Below are positions 44,469 through 53,861 of a DNA stretch of 64,000 bases, one piece after another. This DNA comes from Hymenobacter translucens. Lineage in GTDB: Bacteria; Bacteroidota; Bacteroidia; Cytophagales; Hymenobacteraceae. Within the stretch, counting starts at the first letter, position 1. Every line of letters begins with the position of its first letter. The DNA lies in assembly GCF_020685205.1 (NCBI RefSeq), contig NZ_JAJERB010000002.1:186001-250000 (forward strand). Reading direction: 5' to 3'. The notes beneath the pieces were generated by a model. The model was not told where the DNA came from. It made no database searches and saw nothing but the letters and a program-made list of their open reading frames with translations. Position numbers and translations under genes: made by a program.

Positions 44469-44511
44469 TTATCCACAAAAGACTCGTTTTTAGCTGTGGA
44501 TAAGTGGATAA
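44469..44511. other. Second DnaA-box cluster
   Basis: Perfect TTATCCACA at 44469-44477 and perfect TGTGGATAA at 44495-44503, with AGTGGATAA overlapping at 44503-44511. The cluster is about 1.15 kb to the right of the main field, across two genes. Split origins with a gene between sub-regions are known in other bacteria. Confidence 0.6.
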
Positions 44512-44604
44512 GTAGCTAACAACGGGGAATTTCCACTAAATAAATTCTCCAACAGCTCCTATTTCCCACAACCCTATTGTCCGTAGCCTCGTAGCCGGGG
44601 CAAG

Positions 44605-44636
44605 AAAAAAGCCACCCCAGGTCGGGGTGGCTTTTT
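44605..44636. terminator. Bidirectional intrinsic terminator
   Basis: AAAAAAGCCACCCC pairs with GGGGTGGCTTTTT. It lies between the converging acidic-protein gene and the phosphate transporter gene. Confidence 0.9.
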
Positions 44637-44658
44637 GCATTTTAACTTAACTCAACGG

Positions 44659-46059
44659 CTAGCCCATCAGCGCCCGGAACAGCAGGAACAGCCCCCCGGA
44701 CAGGAACATCGTTACGGGCAGGGTGAGCACCCAGGCCATGGCAATGTTGCGCACCATTTGCGGGTTCAGGTTCTTGATGCCGCGGTTCGCAACCATCGAG
44801 CCGGCAATGGCCGATGACAACACGTGGGTGGTCGAGCTGGGCAGGCCATAGGCCGTGGAAGCCCCGATCATCACGGCTGCTACCAGCTCCGAGGAGGCGC
44901 CCTGGGCGTAGGTCAGGTGCTCCTTGCCAATTCGCTCCCCGATGGTTTTTACGATGCGCTGCCAGCCAATCATAGTGCCGACGCCCAGCGAGGTGGACAC
45001 CATCAGCAGCACCCACCAGGGAGCATAGTCGGTAAAGGTGCGCATGTTGGTGATGCTTTTCTCGTACTGCTCGCGGTCGGCCGAGCTGAGGCTGAGCTTG
45101 TTGCTGGCCATCAGTTTTTTGGCCCGGCCATTCAGCAGCAGAATGGCTTTGCGAATCCGGAACCGGTCCTGCTGGGGCAGTTGCTTTACATCGGTTTTGC
45201 CCGCGAAAATCTCGTCGAGAGCTGCCGTCTGGGCATTGATTTCAAGGAGGTTCCGCTGGTCGGCGGCGCTTAGTTCAGTAGGGTCGACTTTACTCATGAC
45301 CTGCTCTACCCGGGTCAGCGACTCGCGCATGTCCAGGGGATTCAGGTCTTCGTTCAGGGCAAAGTAAGTGGGCACGATGCCGATCAGAATCAGCATAATC
45401 AGGCCCACGCCCTTCTGCCCGTCGTTGGAGCCGTGGAAAAAGCTGACCAGCGTACAGGTGGCAATCAGGATCAGGCGAATCCACAGGGGTGGGGGCTTGC
45501 GCTTGTGCGGCTCCTTGAAGATGGCCTTGTTGCGCACAAACCGCCGCAGGATAAACATCAGCACGATGGTGAGCGAGAAGCCGAACAGCGGACCGATCAG
45601 CAAAGCCAGGCCCGTCTCGCCGGCTTTGCCCCAGTTCACGGCCGACTGAGAGCCCGGCAACAGGGAAAAGGCAATGCCCACGCCGAGAATCGAGCCGATG
45701 AGGGCGTGGGAGCTGGAGGCCGGAATGCCGTAGTACCAGGTGCCCACGTTCCAGATAATGGCCGCCAGAATCAGGGCCCCGACCATGGCCACGCCGTGGT
45801 ACACGTTCTGATCCACCAGGCTTTCCACCGGGAGCAGGTACACGATGCCCATGGCCACCGCAATACCGCCCGAGAACACCCCGATGAAGTTCCAGAAAGC
45901 CGACCACACCACCGCTACCCAGGGACGCAGCGTGTTGGTGTAGATAACCGTGGCGACGGCATTGGCCGTATCGTGGAAGCCGTTGACGAACTCAAAGGCG
46001 CAGGCTGCAACTAGGCAAAGCAGCAGCAGCAGCAGGAGTTGAGGCTCTAAGCCAAACAT
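44659..46059 (-). CDS. Inorganic phosphate transporter, PiT family
   Basis: 466 residues. The PHO4/PiT signatures are present in both halves: GFHDTANAVATVIYTN near the N-terminus and GLPSSTTHVLSSAIAGSMVA near the C-terminus, with YYGIPASSSHALIGSI between. About ten transmembrane helices are expected. A large hydrophilic loop (about 235-335, rich in Gln, Arg, Lys) sits mid-protein, as in other PiT carriers. It moves phosphate, likely as a metal-phosphate complex, with protons or sodium across the inner membrane. No PhoU-like partner is adjacent. The gene is monocistronic on the minus strand. Confidence 0.94.
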   Translation of the reverse strand: MFGLEPQLLLLLLLCLVAACAFEFVNGFHDTANAVATVIYTNTLRPWVAVVWSAFWNFIGVFSGGIAVAMGIVYLLPVESLVDQNVYHGVAMVGALILAAIIWNVGTWYYGIPASSSHALIGSILGVGIAFSLLPGSQSAVNWGKAGETGLALLIGPLFGFSLTIVLMFILRRFVRNKAIFKEPHKRKPPPLWIRLILIATCTLVSFFHGSNDGQKGVGLIMLILIGIVPTYFALNEDLNPLDMRESLTRVEQVMSKVDPTELSAADQRNLLEINAQTAALDEIFAGKTDVKQLPQQDRFRIRKAILLLNGRAKKLMASNKLSLSSADREQYEKSITNMRTFTDYAPWWVLLMVSTSLGVGTMIGWQRIVKTIGERIGKEHLTYAQGASSELVAAVMIGASTAYGLPSSTTHVLSSAIAGSMVANRGIKNLNPQMVRNIAMAWVLTLPVTMFLSGGLFLLFRALMG

Positions 46060-46256
46060 ACAAGGGGGAATTAGGAGAATAGGAAAGGGATGGGGACCCC
46101 AAAGGTAGAGTTACCCAAAAGCAGGGCAAGATTATGAAATTGTTACGGCTGAAGCGCCTGCCCCGGCTTTGCTTGCGCTTAACGCAGCCGGCGCGAACAG
46201 GTTAACTCCGGTTCTGCTCCCGGCCAAAGGAGCCGCCGGCCTATAGTGCTTTGTGC

Positions 46257-46264
46257 TACTTTTG
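46257..46264 (+). promoter_or_regulatory. Possible -7 promoter element (TACTTTTG), nearly on top of the glyS start
   Basis: A perfect TAnnTTTG match five bases before the glyS ATG. If used, transcription would begin at or very near the start codon, giving a leaderless message. No clear TTG -33 is seen. Confidence 0.4.
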
Positions 46265-46269
46265 CCGGC

Positions 46270-47790
46270 ATGAGCAACGCCCCGCAGAAAAACAGCGCTA
46301 CCGCCGAAGGCACCCTGGCCGAAATCGTGTCGCACGCCAAGGAATATGGTTTTGTATTTCCCTCCTCCGAGATTTACGATGGCCTGGCCGCCGTGTACGA
46401 CTACGGCCCCAACGGCGTCGAGCTGAAAAACAACCTCAAGCAGCTCTGGTGGCGGGCCATGACCCAGCTCAACCAGAACGTGGTCGGCATCGACGCGGCC
46501 ATCTTCATGCACCCCACCACCTGGAAGGCTTCCGGCCACGTCGACGGCTTTTCCGACCCGCTTATCGACAACCTCGACAGCAAGAAGCGCTACCGGGCCG
46601 ACGTGCTGCTGGAAGAAAAGGCCGCCGAGTACGAAAACAACGGGGAGAAAGCCCGGGCCGAGACCCTGCTGGCCGAAATGGGCCGCCTGCTCACCGCCGA
46701 GGATCTGGTGGGCGTCAAGCAGCTTATCATCGACGAGAAGATTCTCTGCCCGATCAGCAAAACCAGCAACTGGACCGACGTGCGCCAGTTCAACCTGATG
46801 TTCTCGACCCAGATGGGCGCGGTAGCCGAAGGTTCCAGCGAGATTTACCTGCGCCCCGAAACGGCCCAGGGCATCTTCGTCAACTTCCTGAACGTGCAGA
46901 AGTCGGCCCGGATGAAGGTGCCGTTCGGCATCGCCCAGATCGGCAAGGCCTTCCGCAACGAGATTGTGGCCCGGCAGTTCATTTTCCGGATGCGGGAGTT
47001 TGAGCAGATGGAGATGCAGTTTTTCGTGCGCCCCGGCACCGAGGGCGAATGGTACACCACCTGGAAGGAAACCCGCCGCCGCTGGCACGAAGCCCTGGGG
47101 TTGCCGGCCGACAAGCTCCGCTTCCACGACCACGAAAAGCTGGCCCACTATGCCAAGGATGCCGTCGACATCGAGTATGAATTCCCGTTCGGCTTCAAGG
47201 AAATCGAGGGCATTCACTCCCGCGGCGACTTCGACCTAACCCAGCACCAGCAGTACAGCCGCAAAAAGCAGCAGTACTTCGACAACGACGTGAACCCCGA
47301 GACGGGCAAGCCCTATGGCAATTACGTGCCCTACGTGGTGGAAACCTCCGTCGGTGCTGACCGGCTGTTCCTGGCTACGCTCTGCCAGGCGTATCAGGAA
47401 GAAACCATTACTGAGGGCGAAGGGGAGGAGCAGAAAACCAAAACCCGCAAGCTGCTGCGCCTGCACCCGGCCGTGGCGCCCATCAAGGCAGCCATCTTTC
47501 CGCTGGTGAAAAAGGACGGCCTGCCCGAGAAAGCCAACGAAATCTTCAACTCCCTGCGCCACGACTTCCGCCTGGTGGTGGAGGAAAAGGACTCCATCGG
47601 CACCCGCTACACCCGTCAGGACCTGATCGGTACGCCTTTCTGCATTGCCGTAGACTACCAGACGCTGGAAGACCAGACCGTGACGGTGCGCCACCGCGAC
47701 TCCCGGGAACAGACCCGCATGCCTATTGCCGACCTGCGCGCCTACATCGGCGAAGCGGTGAGCTTCGGCCGAATCTTCGAGCAGCTGTAG
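46270..47790 (+). CDS. glyS: Glycyl-tRNA synthetase (alpha2 type)
   Basis: 506 residues from the ATG at 46270. Class II synthetase motifs are seen: motif 2 region FRNEIVARQFIFRMREFEQM and motif 3 VVETSVGADRLFLATL. The N-terminal region (EYGFVFPSSEIYDGLAAVYD YGPNG) is typical of homodimeric GlyRS, and the anticodon-binding domain follows (LHPAVAPIKAAIFPL ... IPIADLRAYIGE-like end). It charges tRNA-Gly in the cytosol. The length is normal for the dimeric form. It is transcribed alone. Confidence 0.95.
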   Translation: MSNAPQKNSATAEGTLAEIVSHAKEYGFVFPSSEIYDGLAAVYDYGPNGVELKNNLKQLWWRAMTQLNQNVVGIDAAIFMHPTTWKASGHVDGFSDPLIDNLDSKKRYRADVLLEEKAAEYENNGEKARAETLLAEMGRLLTAEDLVGVKQLIIDEKILCPISKTSNWTDVRQFNLMFSTQMGAVAEGSSEIYLRPETAQGIFVNFLNVQKSARMKVPFGIAQIGKAFRNEIVARQFIFRMREFEQMEMQFFVRPGTEGEWYTTWKETRRRWHEALGLPADKLRFHDHEKLAHYAKDAVDIEYEFPFGFKEIEGIHSRGDFDLTQHQQYSRKKQQYFDNDVNPETGKPYGNYVPYVVETSVGADRLFLATLCQAYQEETITEGEGEEQKTKTRKLLRLHPAVAPIKAAIFPLVKKDGLPEKANEIFNSLRHDFRLVVEEKDSIGTRYTRQDLIGTPFCIAVDYQTLEDQTVTVRHRDSREQTRMPIADLRAYIGEAVSFGRIFEQL

Positions 47791-47950
47791 AACTGTAGCT
47801 TCCTCGGTTTTACCCCTATATCTGATTTCTCCAATCCCGATCAGCAGCCGCTGTCGAGGTTGGAGAAATTCTGTTTTTGGTGGTTTAGCCCGGTTTAGCC
47901 TTATTTACAAGCTGATACCTTTTGTTTTCACCCCTTATTATTTCCACCCT

Positions 47951-50900
47951 ATGCCTCATTTTACTTTGTCTGAGCGGCGGCTTACCGGCTGGTCGTCCGT
48001 GTTGGGAGTAGTCGGGCTGCTGGCGGCCAGCCCGGCCATTGCGAGCAGTCCATCCGAAAAAGTGGTTGGTCCCGGGCCAACCCGCAGTATGGAGTTTGTG
48101 GTGAACCGCAACCAGTGGCCCAAGCACGTGCTCTTCGCCACCGATGTGCCCGGCGGCCGCCTCATTATGGAAAAGGGCCGGCTGATGCAGGCCCTCTACG
48201 ACGTGAAAGCCGTGGAGGAGCTGCACGAGCAGGGGCCCGACGGCAAAGACCATCTGGTGAAAGCCCATTCCTACTCTGTCACGTTTGTCGGCGCCAACCA
48301 GCAGGCAGCCGTTCGCGGCACCCACGAAACCGGCCAGCACACCAACTATTTCCTGGGCAGCGACAAAAGCAAGTGGGCCAGCAAGGTGCCCTCCTTCGAG
48401 GAAGTACGCTACGAGCAGCTGTACCCCGGCACCAGCCTGCGCTTCTACACCCGCGACGAGCACCTGGAGTATGACTTTGAGCTGGCGGCGGGGGCCGATG
48501 CCAGTCGCATCCGGCTGCGCTACGACGGGCAGCAGCAGCTGCGCATCGTCGAGGGCACCCTGCAGATCCGCACCTCGGTGGGCACCGTAACCGAGCAAAG
48601 CCCGGTGGCCTACCAGCTGGTGCAGGGCCGGCGCGTACCCGTGCCCTGCCGCTACGTACTGGGCGCCGGCAACGTCGTTTCTTTTGCCTTTCCAAAAGGC
48701 TATAACCACGCCCAGCCCCTGGTAATTGACCCGGTGCTGGTTTATTCGACGTTCACGGGGTCGTTTGCCAGCAACTACGGCTACACCGCCACCTACGACG
48801 ACCAGGGCAACCTCTACGCCGGTGGTATTGTGTTCGATGTGGGCTTCCCCATCAGCGCCGGCGCCTATAATCTCAACTACGAAGGGTCCGTCGACTACGG
48901 CATCATGAAGTTCGACCCGGCGGCTACGAACCGGATTCTTTCGCGCAAGTACGGCACGTACGTGGGCGGCAGCAGCGGGGACCATCCGCACAGCATGGTA
49001 GTTGACCCGGCCGGCAACCTTATTATCCTGGGCTCCACGGCCTCCACCAACTTTCCCACTACGGCCACGGCCTTCGACCGGACTTACAACACCGGCACCT
49101 GCGACATCGTGGTGTCCAAGCTCAGCGCCGACGGCTCCCAGCTGCTGGCTTCCACGTTTCTGGGCGGCTCGGGCGCCGATGGGCAGCTCAACGGCGCACT
49201 GGACCAGAACTACAACGACAACTACCGCGGCGACGTCACCACCGACGCGCAGGGCAACATCTATCTGGCCTCGTTTACTGAATCCAACAATTTTCCCGCT
49301 CAGAACGGCTTTCAGATGACCAAGGGTGGCGGAACCGACGGCGTGGTGGTAAAGCTGAACCCGAACATGAGCAGCCTGATCTGGAGCAACTTCCTCGGGG
49401 GCTCGGGCGAAGACGCGGCCTACTCCGTGCAGGTCGACAGCACCGGCACCACCTTCGTGGGTGGCGGCACCAACAGCACCAACTTCCCTGGTACCAGCGG
49501 GGGGCTGCACCCCACCTCCCGGGGCGGCATCGACGGTTTTGTAGCCCGCATTGCGCCTTCCGGCAACGACCTGTTCCAGTCTACCTACCTGGGTACCAGC
49601 GCCTACGACCAGGCCTATTTTGTTCAGCTCGACCGCCGCGGCGACGTGTATGCCTACGGCCAGACCCTGGGAAGCTACCCGGTTTCGACCGGCGTATACT
49701 CCAATCCGGGCAGCCGCCAGTTTCTGCACAAGATCAACCGGGCCCTGACTTCTACCTTCTTTTCCACGGTGGTGGGCAATGGCACAACCGGTACGGGCCT
49801 GAATCTGTCGCCCACGGCGTTTCTGGTCGACAACTGCGGGCAGATCCTACTGTCGGGCTTCGGGGGCAACATTGCCAACATGCCCATCACGCCCGATGCC
49901 ATCCAGACCGGCGCCACGGGTACGTCGGGCCAGTTTGGCTACCACTACATCATGCAGCTGTCCCCCAACGCCGGCCGGCTCGTGTACGGCACCTACTTCG
50001 GCAACGGCGGCAGCCACGTGGACGGCGGCACTTCGCGCTTCGACAAAAAAGGCATCATCTACCAGTCGATGTGCATCAGCGGCCCGGGTCTGCCCGTGAC
50101 ACCCAATGCCTGGTCGGCAGTAAGTGGGGGCGGCTACAACAACGCCGCGTTCAAGATCGACATTCTGAAGCTCGTTCCGGACTTTGTGCAGTCGAACACC
50201 CCGGCCGGGAGCCGGCTGCGCACCGGCTGCGCCCCGCTTACGGTATTCTTCCGCCGCCCGGCCGCCACGGGCACCAACGTGCAGTGGGAGTTTGGCGACG
50301 GAGGTACCTCTACCTCTACCGGCACCGTGACGCGGACGTACGCGACGCCCGGACGCTACTTCGTGCGGCTGACCGTGTCGGACGTGAACAGCTGCCAGCC
50401 CCCGGTTTCGGCCGTGGATACCATTGACGTGTTTGGCTTCCCCACCGCCGCCGCCGGGCCCGACAAGAGCATTTGCCAGGGTACTTCGGTGCAACTGGCC
50501 GCCCTCAATGCCCTGGCCGGCAACACCTACACCTGGTCGCCGGCTACGGGCCTGAGCGGCACCTCCGGCCCCATCGTGACGGCCTCTCCGGCCGTTACCA
50601 CCACTTACTACCTCGATGCTACCACCGTGAACGGCTGCTCCCGCCGCGACACCGTGGTGGTGACCGTGGTGCCCAAGCCCCAGGTGGCGCTGTCGGCCAG
50701 CACGCTCAATGAGTTTACCAACAAGGACATCACCTTCACCAATACCACCCTCGGGGCTACCACGTACCAGTGGAACTTTGGCGACGGCGAAACCAGCACG
50801 GCGGCGGCACCTACCCATTCCTACGCCCGGCCCGGGGAGTACCGGGTCCGCCTCACGGCCAGCGCCGGGGTGGGCTGCCTGGAGTTCAAGGAGCTGCTCA

Positions 50901-51154
50901 TTACCATCCGGCAGTTTGAGCTGCCCAACGTCATTACCCCCAACAATGACGGGCTGAATGACACGTTCAAGCCCTTCGTGGCCTTCCAGCCGGTCGACAT
51001 CAAAGTGTTTAACCGCTGGGGCAAGCAGGTGTACGCCCAGGAAAACTACCTCGAAGGCTGGGGTAAGGAAGGCACGCCGCCCGGCATCTACTACTACCAG
51101 CTCGTCAGCAGAACCGGGGAAACCTGGAAGGGCTGGGTGGAAGTAGCCCGCTAA
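47951..51154 (+). CDS. Giant secreted DUF7948/SBBP/PKD protein with T9SS type B domain, paralogue 3
   Basis: 1067 residues. The signal region (WSSVLGVVGLLAASPAIA) is followed by the DUF7948-like domain (FVVNRNQWPKHVLFATDVPG; HTNYFLGSDKSKWAS). SBBP-type repeats span about 255-720 (YVGGSSGD, FLGGSG, TNFP). A first PKD domain lies near 755-835 (VQWEFGDG), an Ig-like region and a second PKD-like unit (YQWNFGDGE) follow, and the gliding-type C-terminal domain closes it: VITPNNDGLNDTF, FNRWGKQVY. It is more diverged from paralogues 1 and 2 than they are from each other. It should be exported by T9SS. Confidence 0.9.
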   Translation: MPHFTLSERRLTGWSSVLGVVGLLAASPAIASSPSEKVVGPGPTRSMEFVVNRNQWPKHVLFATDVPGGRLIMEKGRLMQALYDVKAVEELHEQGPDGKDHLVKAHSYSVTFVGANQQAAVRGTHETGQHTNYFLGSDKSKWASKVPSFEEVRYEQLYPGTSLRFYTRDEHLEYDFELAAGADASRIRLRYDGQQQLRIVEGTLQIRTSVGTVTEQSPVAYQLVQGRRVPVPCRYVLGAGNVVSFAFPKGYNHAQPLVIDPVLVYSTFTGSFASNYGYTATYDDQGNLYAGGIVFDVGFPISAGAYNLNYEGSVDYGIMKFDPAATNRILSRKYGTYVGGSSGDHPHSMVVDPAGNLIILGSTASTNFPTTATAFDRTYNTGTCDIVVSKLSADGSQLLASTFLGGSGADGQLNGALDQNYNDNYRGDVTTDAQGNIYLASFTESNNFPAQNGFQMTKGGGTDGVVVKLNPNMSSLIWSNFLGGSGEDAAYSVQVDSTGTTFVGGGTNSTNFPGTSGGLHPTSRGGIDGFVARIAPSGNDLFQSTYLGTSAYDQAYFVQLDRRGDVYAYGQTLGSYPVSTGVYSNPGSRQFLHKINRALTSTFFSTVVGNGTTGTGLNLSPTAFLVDNCGQILLSGFGGNIANMPITPDAIQTGATGTSGQFGYHYIMQLSPNAGRLVYGTYFGNGGSHVDGGTSRFDKKGIIYQSMCISGPGLPVTPNAWSAVSGGGYNNAAFKIDILKLVPDFVQSNTPAGSRLRTGCAPLTVFFRRPAATGTNVQWEFGDGGTSTSTGTVTRTYATPGRYFVRLTVSDVNSCQPPVSAVDTIDVFGFPTAAAGPDKSICQGTSVQLAALNALAGNTYTWSPATGLSGTSGPIVTASPAVTTTYYLDATTVNGCSRRDTVVVTVVPKPQVALSASTLNEFTNKDITFTNTTLGATTYQWNFGDGETSTAAAPTHSYARPGEYRVRLTASAGVGCLEFKELLITIRQFELPNVITPNNDGLNDTFKPFVAFQPVDIKVFNRWGKQVYAQENYLEGWGKEGTPPGIYYYQLVSRTGETWKGWVEVAR

Positions 51155-51173
51155 CGCCGCCTCGTTTGCTTTT

Positions 51174-51205
51174 AAAGGCTCCGGCACTGCGCCGGAGCCT
51201 TTTTT
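51174..51205 (+). terminator. Intrinsic terminator after paralogue 3
   Basis: AAAGGCTCCGGC pairs with GCCGGAGCCTTT around a five-base loop, followed by TTTTT. Confidence 0.9.
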
Positions 51206-51278
51206 CGTGGCGTAACCCCTTGGCAAGGGGAGAAGCGCCGTTAAGAACAGCCCGGCGCAATGCCAGTGCGTCTTTCCG

Positions 51279-51286
51279 TAACTTTG
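51279..51286 (+). promoter_or_regulatory. Possible -7 promoter element (TAACTTTG)
   Basis: A perfect TAnnTTTG match 20 bases upstream of the RND permease ATG. It implies a leader of only about a dozen bases. No TTG -33 at the expected spacing. Confidence 0.38.
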
Positions 51287-51306
51287 CCCAATTTTAACAG
51301 CGGCCC

Positions 51307-53739
51307 ATGTGGAGTAAACTTGCGCTTTTCATTATCAAGCACCGTGGGATTCTGATCCTGTTCCTGGCCGCTATTACCGCCTTTATGGCCTGGAAAGCCA
51401 AGGATGTGGAGATGACCTACGACTTTGCCCAGGTCGTGAGCCCGGACGACCCGGACATGGTCTACTTCCAGAACTTCAAGAAGACCTTCGGCGAGGATGG
51501 CAACGTGCTCGTGCTGGGCCTGCAGGACAGCAGCATCTACCGCCTCAATAACTTCCGGGAGCTGCGCGCCCTCACCGACACGCTGACCGGCGTGAAAGGC
51601 GTAAACGGGGTGCTGTCGGTGACCAAGCTGCCGATGCTGGAAAAAGACACCGCCACCCAGCGGTTCAAGGCCACGCCCATTTTCCGCCGGTTTCCCACCA
51701 CCCAGCGCCAGCTCGACAGCCTGATGCGGGTCGTCAACTCCGTGGAGTTCTACAAGGGGCAGCTCATCAGTCCCACGGGCGCCACGCTGCTGGCCCTGAC
51801 CATGGACCCGCAGTACCTGAACTCGTCGCGCCGCCAGGCCGTGATGAATGAGATTCTGGCCCACGCCGACCGGTTCAGCAAGAAAACCGGCATCCGTCTG
51901 CACTACGCCGGCCTGCCCTACGTGCGCTCCACCATGACCAGCAAGGTGGCCAGTGAGATGAAGTTCTTCCTGATCCTGGCCATGCTGGTGACCGGGGCCA
52001 CGCTGCTGATGTTCTTCCGGACCTGGTCGGCGGTGGTCGTGCCCCTGCTGGTGGTGTTTGTGGCCGTTATCTGGTGCGTGGGCTCCATCGTGCTGCTGGG
52101 CTACAAGATCAACCTGCTCACGGGCCTGATTCCGAGCATTCTCATCGTCATCGGCATTCCCAACTGCACCTACCTGCTGTCCCGCTACCACTACGACTAC
52201 CGCAAGTCCGGCAATCAGGTGCTTGCCATGACGCGCGTCATCCGCAAGATCGGACTGGTCACGCTGATGAACAACACGACCACGGCCATCGGCTTTTTCG
52301 TGTTCTGCTTCACCAACATCGCCATTCTCTACCAGTTCGGGCTGGTGGCCACCATCAATATTTTCCTGGCCTTTGTCATCTCGTTTATCCTGATTCCGGC
52401 GGTTTTCACGTACCTGCCGCCCCCCACGCCCAAGCAGCTTGAGCACCTCGACGCCACCATGCTCACCAAGCTGCTCGAGTTTTTCGAGCACCTTGTCCTG
52501 GAGCGCCGGGGCACGGTGTACGTTTTGGCTTTGGCCATGGCTGCCATTTCGGCCCTGGGCATTATGCGGGTGCACTCGGTGTCGTACATGGTCGATGACC
52601 TGCCCAAGGACAGCTCGGTAAACTCGGACCTGAAGTTTTTTGAGCAGCACTTCAACGGCGTGATGCCCCTGGAAATCGTGATTGACACGGGCAAGAAGCG
52701 TGGCATTCTGAAGCAGAAGAACCTGGAGCGGATCGACCGGTTCGAGGCCTTCCTGCGCACCCAGCCGGTGCTGACGACCCCGGTGAGCATCGTGACGGCG
52801 CTGAAGGCTGCTACCCAGGCGTTCTACAACGGCAACCCGGCCTACTACCGCCTGCCCGACAACTCCGAGCGCAATTTCGTGCTGAGCTACCTGGCCCGCT
52901 CTCAGAAAGCCGCCGCGGCCGACTCTACCCAGCCGGTCGGCACGGCGGCCAAAGCCCCGCAGGACCAGATGGTCGCCAAGCTGCTGCGTTCCTTTTCCGA
53001 CTCCACCGGCCGGCAGGCGCGCATCTCCCTGAAGATTGCTGACATCGGCTCCCGCAACCTGGACACGCTTATTTCCCGGCAGATCAATCCCCAGATCAAG
53101 CAGATTTTCGGGGGCACCGACATGAAGGTGCGCCTGACCGGCACCACCATTCTGTTCACCAAGGGCAACGAGTTCCTGATTAACTCCCTCAAGGAAAGCC
53201 TGCTCTGGGCCTTCGGGCTGGTCGGGCTGGTCGTGCTGATTTTGTTCCGCAGCTTTCGGGCCGTATTCTTCACGCTGTTGCCCAACTTCTTTACCCTGAT
53301 CCTCACCGGCGGCCTGATGGGTTTGTTTGGCATCCCGCTCAAGCCCAGCACCGCTTTGATCTACTGCATTGCCCTGGGCATCGACGGCGACAACTCGATT
53401 CACCTGCTGGCCAAGTTCCGGCAGGAGCTGGCCATCAACGGGCAGCGGGTGCGCGAAGCCATATCCGTTACCCTGCGCGAGGCCGGAACCAGCATGATCT
53501 ACACCAGCATTGTGCTGTTCGTGGGCTTCAGCATCTTTGCCTTCTCAGAGTTTGGTGGCACCAAGGCCCTCGGCCTGCTGATGTCAGCTTCCCTGCTCAT
53601 TACCAACTTTTCCAACCTGATTCTGTTGCCTGCCCTGCTCGTCACCTTCCATCCCGGCAACAAGGAGCAGCAGCCCAACAAAGCCCTGCTCAAGCACTAC
53701 GACAAGCTCTATCAGGAAGACGAGGATGAAGTAAAGTAG
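51307..53739 (+). CDS. RND/MMPL-family export permease
   Basis: 810 residues. The topology is duplicated: TM1 near 8-28, a periplasmic loop (about 30-215), five clustered helices (about 218-370, with MLVTGATLLMFFRTWSAVVV and GLIPSILIVIGIPNC), a cytosolic link, then a second loop and helix cluster to about 780 (LIYCIALGIDGDNSIHLLAK, MIYTSIVLFVGFSIFAF). This is the MMPL/hydrophobe-exporter branch of the RND superfamily, moving lipids or hydrophobic compounds with the proton gradient. No membrane-fusion or outer-membrane partner is next to it, which fits an exporter to the periplasm. Confidence 0.9.
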   Translation: MWSKLALFIIKHRGILILFLAAITAFMAWKAKDVEMTYDFAQVVSPDDPDMVYFQNFKKTFGEDGNVLVLGLQDSSIYRLNNFRELRALTDTLTGVKGVNGVLSVTKLPMLEKDTATQRFKATPIFRRFPTTQRQLDSLMRVVNSVEFYKGQLISPTGATLLALTMDPQYLNSSRRQAVMNEILAHADRFSKKTGIRLHYAGLPYVRSTMTSKVASEMKFFLILAMLVTGATLLMFFRTWSAVVVPLLVVFVAVIWCVGSIVLLGYKINLLTGLIPSILIVIGIPNCTYLLSRYHYDYRKSGNQVLAMTRVIRKIGLVTLMNNTTTAIGFFVFCFTNIAILYQFGLVATINIFLAFVISFILIPAVFTYLPPPTPKQLEHLDATMLTKLLEFFEHLVLERRGTVYVLALAMAAISALGIMRVHSVSYMVDDLPKDSSVNSDLKFFEQHFNGVMPLEIVIDTGKKRGILKQKNLERIDRFEAFLRTQPVLTTPVSIVTALKAATQAFYNGNPAYYRLPDNSERNFVLSYLARSQKAAAADSTQPVGTAAKAPQDQMVAKLLRSFSDSTGRQARISLKIADIGSRNLDTLISRQINPQIKQIFGGTDMKVRLTGTTILFTKGNEFLINSLKESLLWAFGLVGLVVLILFRSFRAVFFTLLPNFFTLILTGGLMGLFGIPLKPSTALIYCIALGIDGDNSIHLLAKFRQELAINGQRVREAISVTLREAGTSMIYTSIVLFVGFSIFAFSEFGGTKALGLLMSASLLITNFSNLILLPALLVTFHPGNKEQQPNKALLKHYDKLYQEDEDEVK

Positions 53740-53852
53740 GTCTTAGGGCTTAGGAACTTAGGTCTTAGTGTTCATGCTCTCTGGATAGTCCTCCCAGGCA
53801 TCAGAACCTAAGGCCAGTCGTCCTAAGTCCTAAGCCCTAAGTCCCTAAGACC
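53739..53852. repeat. Heptad-built inverted-repeat element filling the gap before ileS
   Basis: The left arm (53739-53768) repeats CTTAGG at 7- to 8-base spacing. The right arm (53822-53852) repeats CCTAAG at the same spacing (CCTAAGTCCTAAGCCCTAAG). Arms are reverse complements, with a loop of about 50 bases. It starts at the last base of the permease stop and ends nine bases before the ileS ATG. Confidence 0.75.
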
Positions 53853-53861
53853 TAAAGAAAA

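Noticed and set aside
42600..44520. A CRISPR array or iteron plasmid origin as explanation for the repeated nonamers
   Set aside because: Spacing and orientation are irregular, the repeats are 9 bases and match DnaA boxes, and there is no Cas or plasmid Rep gene nearby.
51241..53403. A 720-residue minus-strand frame opposite the RND permease
   Set aside because: Shadow frame rich in His, Gln and Gly with no family resemblance.
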